Source: an uncultured Clostridium sp. (GTDB lineage: Bacteria; Bacillota; Clostridia; TANB77; CAG-508). Taken from it: a stretch of DNA of 33,285 bases. Numbering within the stretch: position 1 is the first letter of the stretch; each line of letters begins with the position of its first letter. Below are positions 1 through 10,200 of the stretch, piece by piece. The notes under the pieces were generated by a model. The model had not been told where the DNA came from and did not search any database. It was given only the letters and a program-made list of their open reading frames with translations. The stretch is taken from NCBI GenBank assembly GCA_946495655.1, contig CAMMDS010000015.1, positions 1 to 33,285 on the forward strand, written 5' to 3'. The position numbers were made by a program, and so were the translations under genes.

Positions 1-54
1 ACATTCCAAGTTAGTAGCCTAATTTATACTGTCCAACTTTTTGGGTTCAGTACA
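1..54 (-). mobile_element. Probable terminus of an IS3-family (IS150-like) element, body off the left edge
   Basis: Read on the minus strand from 54 inwards, the sequence begins TGTACTGAACCCAAAAAG and continues TTGGACA. This resembles the terminal inverted repeats of IS150-group IS3 elements, which typically start TGTACTG.. with a CCCAAAA..GTTGGACA core. The tip would be at 54 and the element would extend leftwards out of the window. No transposase can be read in 54 bases, and the target duplication cannot be tested without the other end. The call rests on remembered terminal consensus, so it is moderate at best. Confidence 0.4.
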
Positions 55-163
55 AAATATTATGTTCTTCTTTTATTGTATATTAGTTATATATTAGACA
101 GAAAATCCCGTGATTCTCTTATTGGATAAAGTTAAATTTAGCCAAAACTATACATATTATGAA

Positions 164-190
164 GAAAAAAATTTACATGTGATAAATTTT
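164..190 (-). terminator. Weak rho-independent terminator after tatD
   Basis: Stem AAAATTTA (168-175) and TAAATTTT (183-190) with a 7-base loop. On the minus strand it is followed by a run of T, just beyond the tatD stop. The stem is all A/T, so the hairpin is weak. Apart from this and the IS-like end, I see nothing in 55-219. Confidence 0.45.
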
Positions 191-219
191 ACTTTTCTAT
201 TTATTTAAGTTTTTAAATA

Positions 220-1008
220 TTATTCAATTCCAAAAATTCTATTTGCATTTTCATATGTAATTTGAGCAATTCTTTCTAATTCTATATTTTTTACTTCAGC
301 AATCTTTTTTGCTACATATTTTACATTTCTAGAATCATTTCTCTTCCCTCTATTAGGTTCTGGAGATAAATATGGACTATCAGTTTCAATTAAAATTCTA
401 TCTAAAGGACACATTTCAATTATTTCATTTGCGTTCTTTGAATTTTTAAAAGTTATTGGTCCTGCAAATGATATGTAAAATCCAAGTTTTAGTCCTTCCT
501 TAACTAGTTCTCTATTTAATGGGCAGCAATGAAATACTCCTTTTTTTACTACTTGATGTTTTTTTAAAATTTCTAAAGTATCCATTACAGCCTCTCTTGT
601 ATGTATCACAACAGGTAAATCCATAGAATTAGCTATTTCTATTTGCCTAATAAAAGCCTCCTTCTGTAAATCTATATTATCTTTGTTCCAGTAATAATCC
701 AATCCTATTTCCCCAATTGCAACTATTTTTTTACTATCTTTTTTGTCGTTAATAAAATTTGTAAGCTTATTTAGCTGAAAATTTAATTCTTCTTCATTTT
801 CTGGTATGTCATTTGGAGATATCCCAGAAATCGTATACATCCAATCATATCTTTTAGCAATTTCAAATGCAATCTCTGAAGATTTTAGGCTATAACCAGC
901 ATTAATTAATCTTGTTACACTTGATGAATATATATTTTCTATAATTTCTTCTCTGTCTTCATTAAATTTTTCGTCATTATAATGTGCATGAGAATCAAAA
1001 AATTCCAT
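220..1008 (-). CDS. tatD: TatD family metal-dependent hydrolase (DNase)
   Basis: TatD-family TIM-barrel metallohydrolase of about 262 residues, the usual length. Metal-binding and active-site motifs are visible in order: DSHAHYND near the N-terminus (HxH), the IGEIGLDYYW glutamate, VVIHTREA, HCC, and ETDSPYLSPEP near the C-terminus. Family members are 3'-5' exonucleases or DNases implicated in DNA repair. An ATG at 1020 is in frame, but GGAGGAAAG lies between it and the next ATG at 1008 and is ideally spaced for the latter, so 1008 is the chosen start. It is the last gene of a leftward operon, 62 bases after acpS. The family is certain; the physiological substrate is not known from sequence. 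Confidence 0.95.
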   Translation of the reverse strand: MEFFDSHAHYNDEKFNEDREEIIENIYSSSVTRLINAGYSLKSSEIAFEIAKRYDWMYTISGISPNDIPENEEELNFQLNKLTNFINDKKDSKKIVAIGEIGLDYYWNKDNIDLQKEAFIRQIEIANSMDLPVVIHTREAVMDTLEILKKHQVVKKGVFHCCPLNRELVKEGLKLGFYISFAGPITFKNSKNANEIIEMCPLDRILIETDSPYLSPEPNRGKRNDSRNVKYVAKKIAEVKNIELERIAQITYENANRIFGIE

Positions 1009-1070
1009 TCTTTCCTCCATATATTTAAATAATAAGTTATAATTATATTTTAATTTTTTGTTATTATAAA

Positions 1071-1478
1071 TTAAAAGTCAATTTCCTCAAATACAGCTAC
1101 AACACTTGCAACTGCATATTCTTTAATGTGTGAAATACTTACATCGATATCTTTTAGTTTTACATTAGCAGTTTTGTTTATATTTTTAACTAGTTTTTCC
1201 ACATTTATCTCTGGTTTTCCACCTTCTATATTTATTAATTCAATATCTTTCCATAGAGCATCACTTCTACCATCTATATAACCTGAAACAGCTTTAAAAA
1301 CTGCTTCTTTAGCTGCAAATCTTGCGGCTAAATGTTGATATTTCATAATTTCTGATTTGCTAGAATATTCTATTTCATTTTCAGTATATATTCTATTAAG
1401 AAAATTATTTCCCATCTCATTAATTGCTTTTTTTATTCTTTCTACCTCTATAATATCAATTCCTGTTGTAATCTTCAT
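1071..1478 (-). CDS. acpS: Holo-[acyl-carrier-protein] synthase
   Basis: Transfers 4'-phosphopantetheine from CoA to apo-ACP, activating it for fatty acid synthesis. The protein has 135 residues, slightly longer than the usual 115-125. Diagnostic motifs are GIDIIEVERI near the N-terminus (Mg-binding Asp), RFAAKEAVFKA in the centre (catalytic and metal Glu, Lys), and SISHIKEYAVASV near the C-terminus. The start is ATG with an AAGGATGAG ribosome site upstream. It sits 23 bases after the tail-anchored protein gene and before tatD, so it is probably co-transcribed with both. Confidence 0.95.
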   Translation of the reverse strand: MKITTGIDIIEVERIKKAINEMGNNFLNRIYTENEIEYSSKSEIMKYQHLAARFAAKEAVFKAVSGYIDGRSDALWKDIELINIEGGKPEINVEKLVKNINKTANVKLKDIDVSISHIKEYAVASVVAVFEEIDF

Positions 1479-1501
1479 CTTATCTCATCCTTATTCTTAT
1501 A

Positions 1502-2755
1502 TTAATGCATACTTGCATATATAATTGTAAGTATATTTATTATTAATATTGTAATTACTATCACATTTGTTATTTTATTATTTTTATTTAATTGTTCTAC
1601 ATTATGTTTTTTATATGTTACATCATATTCATTCTTTATTTTAGAATACATTGAATTAATATCCATGTTATCTAGCCAACTATGCTCTAGCATTTTTCCA
1701 AATTCCTCATTAGTCAAATCTTGAATCCATAGTTTTTTAGTAAAATCTAATAATCTTTCTTCAGCTTTTTTAAATTTTTCTTTAAATTCATAATTAAGTT
1801 TATTTAAAAATATTTTCTTATATAAAGTTAATAAATACGTGTATAAATACTCACTTTCGAATTTTTGTGGAACTAAAGTAAAATTTGAAGTATTTATATT
1901 TGATGTGAATAATACCGTACTTGTTGCAGTAAATCCATATTTTATATATTGATTTTTATACATTAATTTCTTGTTTTCGTTTTCTTTTACATTGTGTGTT
2001 GTATATTCATCATTAATTATCTGCGAATTTACTGGTAATACAGAACGATATTTCTCAAAAAGGTTAGTCAAATCTTCCTCGTTAGTATTCTCGTTCCAGT
2101 CTTTTTGATCTATACAAGCATATGAATATATATAAAATTTTTCATTTCCTATATTAGCTTTTTTAGAAACATTATCTTTTCCAGTTATTTCTTTAATTAA
2201 TAGAGATATATCCTTTACGTCTTTGAAAGAATTTGATTGAATTTTTATATTTTCATATTCTTTTAAATTATACGCAATCGAATTTATTTCTCTAAATTTA
2301 TAATTGAAATTAAGTATATCTGAAAAATTATTGCTATTTTCTAAATTCGTTTTAAATAGTAAAAAACATATTCCAGTTTTATAACATATAATTTTTATTT
2401 CTGATATCTCAAAAAATATTCCATTCTCTGTTTGTACTTTTCCCTGTAAATTTTCAGGCAATTCATAATTAAATATATTGCAATCATGTTCTGAAAGTAA
2501 TGTAGCTTGAATCGTTGTGTCCAATTTATTGAAATCCTTTATTCCTTTTTGTTCTAATTCAAATGACCAAAACATGAAGTCCCTAATATTTGGTAAAAAG
2601 TATGTATATAAATGAATATCTTTTAGTTTATTAAAGAACCTTATTTTGCATTTTTTATTTCTTAATAATCCTTGTAAATATTTTTTATATTTTTCTTCTT
2701 CAATTAAATATGGATAAATAAAATACGTATATTGATATTTTGTCATAAGTTCCAT
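1502..2755 (-). CDS. Conserved protein of unknown function with one C-terminal membrane anchor
   Basis: A 417-residue protein that I do not recognise by name. Most of it is soluble and rich in Asn, Lys, Tyr and Phe. About residues 320-390 are charged and probably helical. The last ~25 residues form one hydrophobic segment (NVIVITILIINILTIIYA), so it looks tail-anchored with the bulk in the cytoplasm. The long helix followed by a terminal membrane segment recalls the CorA-like fold, but there is only one membrane helix and no GMN motif, so ion transport should not be assumed. AGGAGG lies 10 bases before the ATG. It is 14 bases after the WG-repeat gene and 23 before acpS. Confidence 0.7.
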   Translation of the reverse strand: MELMTKYQYTYFIYPYLIEEEKYKKYLQGLLRNKKCKIRFFNKLKDIHLYTYFLPNIRDFMFWSFELEQKGIKDFNKLDTTIQATLLSEHDCNIFNYELPENLQGKVQTENGIFFEISEIKIICYKTGICFLLFKTNLENSNNFSDILNFNYKFREINSIAYNLKEYENIKIQSNSFKDVKDISLLIKEITGKDNVSKKANIGNEKFYIYSYACIDQKDWNENTNEEDLTNLFEKYRSVLPVNSQIINDEYTTHNVKENENKKLMYKNQYIKYGFTATSTVLFTSNINTSNFTLVPQKFESEYLYTYLLTLYKKIFLNKLNYEFKEKFKKAEERLLDFTKKLWIQDLTNEEFGKMLEHSWLDNMDINSMYSKIKNEYDVTYKKHNVEQLNKNNKITNVIVITILIINILTIIYASMH

Positions 2756-2769
2756 AAATATATTTCCTC

Positions 2770-4305
2770 CTAAGTTTGTTCATCAGTAAAATAATATAAG
2801 TTTAAATCTTGTCCTAAATGCCATTTTCCAATAAATTCTATCAAAACATTATTTTCTAAAGAATATGAAGGTGATACTGCAATTTGCCCTCTTGAATCTA
2901 CTGCTCCCCACAAGCCATCTTGTTTCACGCTTGCATATCCATAATCATTTTGTTCTGTTGCTTCATCATAAATATAATTTACTACTACATTTCCATTTCT
3001 ATCTACAAAACCATATTTTCCTTCTTCATTTCTACTCAAGAATATAGTATTAGTATTTAATATTTCATTACTACTCTTCTTTTCAAATCTAAAATTATAA
3101 TAGTTATACTCATCATTTTCTCTTACTCTAATGTAGCCTTTTTCTTCATTTAATTCTGATATTATTACATTTGACAATTTTACTTCAAGATTTGAATCTA
3201 GTAAGTTCGATGTATAATCTTCATTAGTTGCTTCATAGATGTTAGCTGAACTTCTATATACTATATTTGTATAATTAAAATCTACTACTCTATTTCCTTC
3301 TGTATTAATTACACCATACTTTGAATTATTCTGTACAATATAATTGTTTCCAGCAGCATAAGTAATGCTATCATAGTTTATATCTATTATATTTTTTCCG
3401 TCAGATATTTGTACTACTCCATATTTATTATTGTCTTCAACTATAGCGTTTTCTCCATCTACAGAAATTATATCATCATAATTTCCATCTAAATATGTAT
3501 TACCATCTGTATCTAAAATTTTCCAATTATTATTTTCTTCTACGATATAGTATTTTCCATTACCATAATCATTTTTTATATCATCATATTTAACTTCAAC
3601 AGCAACTGTTTTTGTAAAATTAATTACTCCGCAATTTCCATTTTCATCTTTTACAATGTAACCTTCTTCATATTTATTTGATATTGGTTCAATCTCTTCG
3701 TACTGATTATCTATAATAACTGATCCAACATTATCTATAATTCCATATTTTCCATCTTTTTCTGTAAGTAGACTGTTCTCTACTCCTTTTAAAGCAGTTA
3801 TTGAATCATATTCACAAGCTACTAATCTACTTCCATTTGTATCAATGATTCCATATTTTCCATCATTAGATACTTTTAATATGTTTGAAGCATACCATAA
3901 ATTGTTGCTTTCATCATAATTTTCTATTGCTTCAACCAAGTCATAATCTGTAAATAACTCCTCATTTTTATCATTTATAACCTTTGTATCATAAGTATTT
4001 TCATCATAATCCACATTTAAAGTACATATAAACAATGGTTTAGTATTATCCGGTATAACTATATATTCGTCATACTCTGGATTGATTATAATATTACCGC
4101 TCGAATCTATTACTCCCCATTTACCATCTGTATATACTGGAAAGTATCTTAATGCTACTGTTTTAGTTTGTACATTACTTTCTGTATTAAACAGTTTTTT
4201 TATTCCTATAACAAACATAATTATCACTGCTATAGCTATAATTACTGCAAACACTTTTTTTATATTTAACTTTTGTTCACCGTCATATCTTTTACCTCTA
4301 CTCAT
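2770..4305 (-). CDS. Membrane-anchored WG-repeat protein
   Basis: About 511 residues: a short basic N-terminus, one membrane helix (roughly residues 17-36), then about nine extracytoplasmic repeats of ~30-50 residues of the WG type. Typical units read GKWGVIDSSGNIIINPEYDE and GKYGIIDTNG..., ending in a Tyr-Asp/Glu turn. WG repeats are thought to form beta-propeller-like binding modules, but no ligand is known. The C-terminus ends FIGKWHLGQDLNLYYFTDEQT. An in-frame TTG at 4329 exists, but the ATG at 4305 has AAGGT 8 bases upstream and is preferred. First gene of the operon running leftwards to tatD, behind a sigma-A-like promoter at 4361-4389. Confidence 0.85.
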   Translation of the reverse strand: MSRGKRYDGEQKLNIKKVFAVIIAIAVIIMFVIGIKKLFNTESNVQTKTVALRYFPVYTDGKWGVIDSSGNIIINPEYDEYIVIPDNTKPLFICTLNVDYDENTYDTKVINDKNEELFTDYDLVEAIENYDESNNLWYASNILKVSNDGKYGIIDTNGSRLVACEYDSITALKGVENSLLTEKDGKYGIIDNVGSVIIDNQYEEIEPISNKYEEGYIVKDENGNCGVINFTKTVAVEVKYDDIKNDYGNGKYYIVEENNNWKILDTDGNTYLDGNYDDIISVDGENAIVEDNNKYGVVQISDGKNIIDINYDSITYAAGNNYIVQNNSKYGVINTEGNRVVDFNYTNIVYRSSANIYEATNEDYTSNLLDSNLEVKLSNVIISELNEEKGYIRVRENDEYNYYNFRFEKKSSNEILNTNTIFLSRNEEGKYGFVDRNGNVVVNYIYDEATEQNDYGYASVKQDGLWGAVDSRGQIAVSPSYSLENNVLIEFIGKWHLGQDLNLYYFTDEQT

Positions 4306-4360
4306 ATATAGTACCTTACCTTTCTTCAAGTTTGTTTTAGAGTCTATTTTTTACACATAT

Positions 4361-4389
4361 AATATATCATTTTTCGCGAGTAATTACAA
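4361..4389 (-). promoter_or_regulatory. Sigma-A-like promoter of the WG-repeat/acpS/tatD operon
   Basis: On the minus strand, TTGTAA (4384-4389) and TATATT (4361-4366) are separated by exactly 17 bases and lie about 55 bases upstream of the WG-repeat start. In DNA this AT-rich, chance matches are common, so confidence is moderate. Confidence 0.5.
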
Positions 4390-4408
4390 TAATATTACAA
4401 ATTTTTTA

Positions 4409-4448
4409 AGAAAAAAACCTAAATAAGAAAAATATCTTATTCAGGTTT
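4409..4448 (-). terminator. Rho-independent terminator of spoIIE
   Basis: Stem AAACCTGAATAAG / CTTATTTAGGTTT in the minus-strand transcript (arms 4436-4448 and 4415-4427, one G-U pair), followed by a T run. It begins 12 bases after the spoIIE stop and separates spoIIE from the WG-repeat operon. Confidence 0.85.
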
Positions 4449-4459
4449 ATTTTCATGTT

Positions 4460-6947
4460 TTATTTTTTACTTACTTTTGCAACAATGACACTCATATCAT
4501 CTTTTTGATTTCCAAAATCGTTATCTATTGCTTCTCCTATAATAATATCAGCAATTTTTTGTGCATCATTTACTTCTACATCTTCTAATAAATATTTAAG
4601 CCATAAGTGTTTATTCAAATATTCTTTGTTTGAATCTATTACGCCGTCTGTACACATAACCAATATATCACCATCTTGTAAATCATAATCATAAACAACT
4701 AAATCTACATTATTTAGTATTCCAGTTGGTAGTGTCATAGACTTTAGTAATTGTACTTCTTTACCTCTTTTTACATATGTTGGACATGCTCCATTTTTTA
4801 TAAATTCCATATTTCCATTAAACAAATCAAGTATTTCTATATCAAGTGTTGCATACATATCTTCTTCAGTATTTGCTGCTAAAGTAGAATTAATTAGTTT
4901 TAATGATACATCTTTTTCAAATCCTGCTGCCAATAATCTTTCAAGCATTTTTACAGCTATTTTGCTACTTTTCATAGCTTCAGGTCCAGATCCCATTCCA
5001 TCACTTAATGCTAATAAATATTTGCCATCCTGTAATTTAATATGCAAAATACTATCTCCAGATACAGGAGAATCTGATTTTGTAGATTTCGCAATTCCTA
5101 TTTGTAAATTAAATTTATCATCAGAAATGTATGTAAATTTGCATAAGTCTTTATTTAATCTTAAGCCACATTCTTGGTTTTGTATTATTATTTTTTGGTT
5201 TAATACATTACTTAATATTTTACATATCTTTTTTATATCACATTCTGTTCCATCTGGATTTTCACAAGTATCAGTATATATATCTATAATATATCTTCCT
5301 GAGTTTTTTTCTTTAATTTCAATATCTTTAATTTCAATATCCTTTTGTTCGAATAGCTTTAATATTTCTTTTTTCTTATCAATAAACTTATCTTCCTCTT
5401 TACTCATATCATTAGCCATTTTAGAAATTGCTTCTGATACTCCCATTAATTGTTCTGATACATTTTTCTTGCTTTCGTCTAATTTTTTCTTCCAAATAAA
5501 ATTGATTTTACTAACTCTGTATGAATAGTTTATTGCTTTTACTATTTTATATAAATCTTCTTTTGCTTGGCTTTTAGTATTATCAAAACCAACTACATAG
5601 TTATTATTCTTTTCTAATATTTTTACAAGTTCTTTTTCAGTAATAATATCATTTTCTAATAGATGATCAAAAATATCTGTAATTAGATTTTCCGTAGGAT
5701 AATATATTTCTTCAAACAACATATTATCCTCTAATTCTTCTAAATTTTTCTTTAATTCCTCCATGAATATATCTATATTTGTTTTTTCTTGTTCTTTTAA
5801 ATCTTCACCCGAAAGTATTGTTGCTGCCGCTTCTTTGTAACTTTCTGCCATATCAAAAATTGTTTCAGACATACTATTTAACTTATATATTGTATCTTTA
5901 TTCTCTTCTAGATCTCTCACTGTAACTTCTGGTAGAAGTTTAGTAGTTCCTACTAAATCTTCTATATTAATTTCGATATTTTTAGGTATTATTAAAAGTC
6001 CAAGTGAAGCTATTAATATTTCTTGAAATACTATAAGCTCTGATGTGTTTCCGTTTGTAGCATATGCTAGAACTACATTTCCTATTGTAAATCCTACTAT
6101 AACTCCTATTCTACCAAATCTATTTAATAACCCTGCAATTAATCCTGATATTGCATAAGCTGCTATCATAATAGGCTCTGTACCAGAAATTACTCCGTAA
6201 CACCACACCTATCGTTATACCTCCGGTAGCTCCGACAAGCATTCCATTTTTCCAACCCAACACTAGAACTATTAATATGCTCAATATATTTTTTATTGAG
6301 AAACCAAATATGTCCAAACTATCAAAAACTGTTACTGTAATAGAAAGCAACAAGCATGTCCCAATTACTTCTTCAATTGTAAATGCTCTTTTAGTTCCAA
6401 AATCTATTATCATTGTTATAGAATTTGCAAAAATTTTATAGAATATATATGTTGTCATTGCAAGCATTACACTACTTAGAAGTTCAAACACATAAAATTC
6501 TCTAAAGAACATCGGTATAACTTGTACAATAAAAACTGAAAAAAATAAATGTCCACCTATTTTTTTCTTTTCATTAACATTGTCTTGCACTCTTGGTCTT
6601 ATAACAAGTATTGAAACAAAAAATATTAATGAAGTCATAAAATATGTAAGTAAATCAGTAAAACCAAAACTGATAAAAGTTCCAATTAGTGATAATACAT
6701 ACATTATTCCTATTGGTCTATTATTACTAAGTGCACCTGCTATTATTGCTAATCCAAATGGAGATAATGAAATAATGAGACTATTTTCACTAAATCCAAC
6801 CATAGATATCAAAAATGTTATTAAATATAACATTATATTTTCTTTAGCAATTAATTTTTTTAGCACATCTTTCGCATTAACTTTTTTACTTTCTTCCTCA
6901 TATTCATTTTGATTGTCTCTTAAATCTTTTGCTACATTTTGAAACAT
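4460..6947 (-). CDS. spoIIE: Stage II sporulation protein E (PP2C phosphatase), interrupted by a +1 frameshift at a CGG codon
   Basis: SpoIIE dephosphorylates SpoIIAA-P to release sigma-F in the forespore and acts at the polar septum. The first part (250 codons) has many membrane helices. The second carries a central helical region and a C-terminal PP2C domain with SDGMGSG, MCTDGV and QKDDMSVIVAKV. The zero frame runs on past the family sequence at TTA CGG AGT (CGG at 6197-6195) and stops at 6120. Skipping the C gives TTA GGA GTA and restores the expected reading. The joined protein is 828 residues, close to B. subtilis SpoIIE (827). Without the shift, only a truncated membrane piece lacking the phosphatase is made. 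An in-frame GTG at 6956 exists, but AGAGGTGG precedes the ATG at 6947. It could be an authentic break, an error or recoding. Confidence 0.93.
6195..6197 (-). other. +1 frameshift site in spoIIE (TTA CGG A)
   Basis: In-frame CGG codon. Moving forward by one base from TTA CGG AGT to TTA (C) GGA GTA restores the conserved SpoIIE membrane domain (..GVVL-GVISGTEP..). There is no homopolymer at the site, so ordinary polymerase slippage is not an obvious cause. An AGGTGTGGTG stretch lies just upstream and could mimic a ribosome site. Confidence 0.85.
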
Positions 6948-7035
6948 ACCAACCACCTCTAACTTTTTATTTATGCATTAATGTTGTTATTCAATTGTTT
7001 TCCTTTGTGCTAATAGCATTTCATAATGCTACTTA

Positions 7036-7069
7036 ATTATAGTTCATCCAAAAATATTTTTTTGTCGCA
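7036..7069 (-). promoter_or_regulatory. Candidate Spo0A-activated spoIIE promoter with 21-bp spacer
   Basis: On the minus strand a perfect TATAAT (7036-7041) lies 21 bases downstream of GCGACA (7063-7068). The -35 region overlaps TGCGACA (7063-7069), which matches the Spo0A box TTCGACA at 6 of 7 positions. Spo0A-dependent sigma-A promoters such as B. subtilis spoIIG and spoIIE are known for a 21-22 bp spacing and overlapping 0A boxes, so the architecture fits the gene 90 bases downstream. The rest of 6948-7190 shows nothing else recognisable. Confidence 0.6.
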
Positions 7070-7192
7070 TTTAATCCATAATATAAAAAAGTTTTTTACA
7101 AAATGTGATGTGCTTTTAATTATTTTTTTCTTTTATAACATTTTATGTATATAATTTTATCGCAAAATAGCGTTTTTTTCAATATATTGCGC

Positions 7193-7224
7193 AAAAAAAT
7201 AGAACCTTATTTCTAAGGTTCTAT
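7193..7224 (-). terminator. Rho-independent terminator of the surface-protein operon
   Basis: In the minus-strand transcript, ATAGAACCTTA, a GAAA loop and TAAGGTTCTAT form a perfect 11-bp hairpin (7199-7224) followed by a T run (7193-7199). It starts 15 bases after the stop of the 1669-residue protein. Confidence 0.93.
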
Positions 7225-7238
7225 CTTAATTATACTAA

Positions 7239-10200
7239 TTATTGTTTTTTATTTTTTAAAACTTTTCTTCTTATTAGTATAATGCCACCGATTAACATTA
7301 CTGCTACTATAGCACCAATTGCATAATAGATACGTGCCTCACCAAATGGTGGTAAAATAATTATTCTTTCTGCTGAGCTACTGTCAACTTCTGAAGCATC
7401 GTCCAATAGTGGATCTTGATTTCCTACCACTGAGTATGCCATTCTTCTACCAACTTCATTAGATGTTTTTACTAATTCCACCATATTACTATAAGTTAAA
7501 TCGTCGTCTGTATTTTCTGGTGTTATTAATTGTGATAATATTAAAGTCTTACTAATTTCTTGTCCTGGTAGTAAATCCTCTGCGAAGCTTTCTGTTTGAA
7601 TTATATTATTAAATTGTGCTAAGTTATCTGTTAATCTATTATTTACTAATCCTTCACTAATTATCTCTGATGCAGGTTTTACTTGCCATCCATCATTACT
7701 ATTAGTTTCGTTATTAGCTGCAAACTGTAGGTTATTCTGTACATAATCTACTACTTGATTTGCACTTGTTGTTGAGATATGAGCTCCGGTTGTGTCTCCT
7801 TTATAATAGAAGTTTTTGCTATTTCCATCAACATAGTCGACCTCACCAACGTTTGTAACTTTTACAGTATAGGTTATTTGTATTGTAGCACCATGCATTA
7901 GCTCTTCATCCATTGTAAGTTGTACTAATCCTTTATCTGTTCTTGTTACTATATTATCTATTTCTTCTCTGTATGAATATCTATGTCTATTCTCATTTGT
8001 ATAATATTCTTCATACATTCCTATAGCATCTCCAGATTGATAATAGTTATTATTTCCAACTCCATCATTATCAGCATCTACTTTATTTCTATCTATACTA
8101 TATTCTTCATGGTCTTGCCAAATAGCATTGTTTGCTGCTTCATTTATATCAAATAATATACTGTTATTTGCAAGTGTTACCTTAATGTTAGATATAGATT
8201 TGTCAACCTCAAGTTGTGCTTTAGGGATTTCTGTTAATCCCAAGTCAACATTATTTAAAGAATAGCCATCATCATTTACTCCATCTGCTCTCTGTTTATT
8301 ATACTCAACTTCTGCTACTATAACACCTGTTTCAGCTGTCATATATGTTTCATTCATAAGTTCTTCATATAAAGCATTCATTTCTGCATCTGTATATTCT
8401 GTTCCATTATATGTTGGTCTTTCATATGGTGATGCAAGAACTTCTGCTTTATGGTTTGTTATATCTCCAGTACTGTAACTTCTTACTGCTTCTCTTCCTT
8501 GAACTAATCTTGCAGAATTAACTGGTCCTATAATGTTTAATCCTTCTCTATTTGAAGTACTCCATATATCTTTTGCGTCTGAATAGTTTACTCCGGCATT
8601 ATCTGCTTTAGATATATCATATCCATATGTTCCGCTCTCATTTTGTGTTTCTGTATTAGTATATGCAGTATATTTTCCAGATATATCTGTATTTCCTGAT
8701 TGATCTATACCATCTTGATATGTTGTTGATTTGAAATCATGTCCATTATATGATACTGATTGTCCTTCTGATGGAATAGCTGTAGCCGCAGTATCTCCAT
8801 AATAGAATCTTATTACATAATCTCCTGGTATATAATTTGTTATATTGTATCTACCATTTTCATCTGTAGTAGTTTCTTGCCAAATATATTCTGAACCGTC
8901 TATACATTTTTCAACTAATTGTACTGTTACTCCACTAATTCCTATTTCATCATCTTGCCTTATACCATCACCTATTATAGCATCTTGTGAAGCATTTGGA
9001 TCTCCAATAGTTTCTGTTCTTTCATCTTCCCAAACTGTACCATTTGCTATTCTTGCTCCGTCGCTATCGATTAATAATCTTAAGCTTGGTGCTCTATCAG
9101 TATCATCTTCAAAGTTCTTCTCATATCTATCTCCAGTTAAATCACTTGCTACTAAGTTACCTGGATTAGAATCTCTGTCTAATAATCCTGCTATATCATT
9201 TGAATCTTTTTGTACTCCATTTGGAAGTTCTGTTCCATCTCTATAGAATGTTGAATATCCATTTATTTCAGCCAAATTCTCTTTTGGACTACTATCACTG
9301 TCTAAAATTATTCTTCCATTGCTATCTTTATTTACTTCAAATGTTAAGTAAATATATGCAGTTTCACCTGTTGCCAATTTTTTATTTTCTAGTCCTCTGA
9401 TATATAAATTTTGATATTGGCTTCCTAAGTTCTTTTCATTATTATATTTACTATTTCCTTCATTTGCATTAACATCATGTGCGTTATCTATAAATGTTGC
9501 TGCTCCTGTACTTTCATTATCTATAACATCTTGAGATTGTTGCATCATGTTGTAATAATCATCTTCATCAACTGAAGTGTTTCTATTACTACTTGTTTGA
9601 TACATTATCCAAGATAAGTTAGGCTTATATGTATAATCACTATCATAGTAATCTACTATTTCTTCAATATGAGACATAATGCTCATAGATTGATTTCTAA
9701 TTGTGATTTTATATGTAACATAAACCTCAAGATCTGAACCAGGATGATTTAATGCTGCTGAACTATATGTGTAATCTGATTCATAAATTTCTCTGTTATA
9801 ATCTGTTCCATAGTATGAATTGTAATCAGACATTCTTACATTTATATCCCAATATGTATTATTGTCTTGTCCATTAGCATTATTAGCTCCACTTCCTTCT
9901 GCTGCTCTCTTATCATAGTTATATACTACAGTTTTATCGTTAATCTTTAAAGCTGCTTTATATACATCTTTTCTAAGTGAAGTATCAAATTCTTGTCTTC
10001 TCCATAAACCTAAGTTTATATAATATTGTCCTGGATAAAGTGCTGTTCCGCTTGATGTATCATAATTTCCATTCTGAGCATCTCCTCCGCTTGAATAATC
10101 TGCTCCATTGTCATTGATATAGAAGTTATCAAAACCAGGATATAAATCAATCTCTTGAGTAAATGGAGAACCTGAATATGCTTGTATATTAGTATCCTCT

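Noticed and set aside
1..129. Plus-strand frame open from the left edge to 129
   Set aside because: Only 42 codons in AT-rich DNA, no recognisable motif, and it runs across the IS-like terminus.
1861..1920. CGG at about 1917 in the tail-anchored protein gene as a fourth in-frame CGG
   Set aside because: The local translation is ACG GTA (Thr-Val), so the CGG spans two codons; the same check removed all other CGG occurrences except the three shift sites.
4460..6947. Reading the two spoIIE frames as two separate genes
   Set aside because: The second frame has no ribosome site and starts inside a conserved membrane segment; the joined length and motif order match one SpoIIE.
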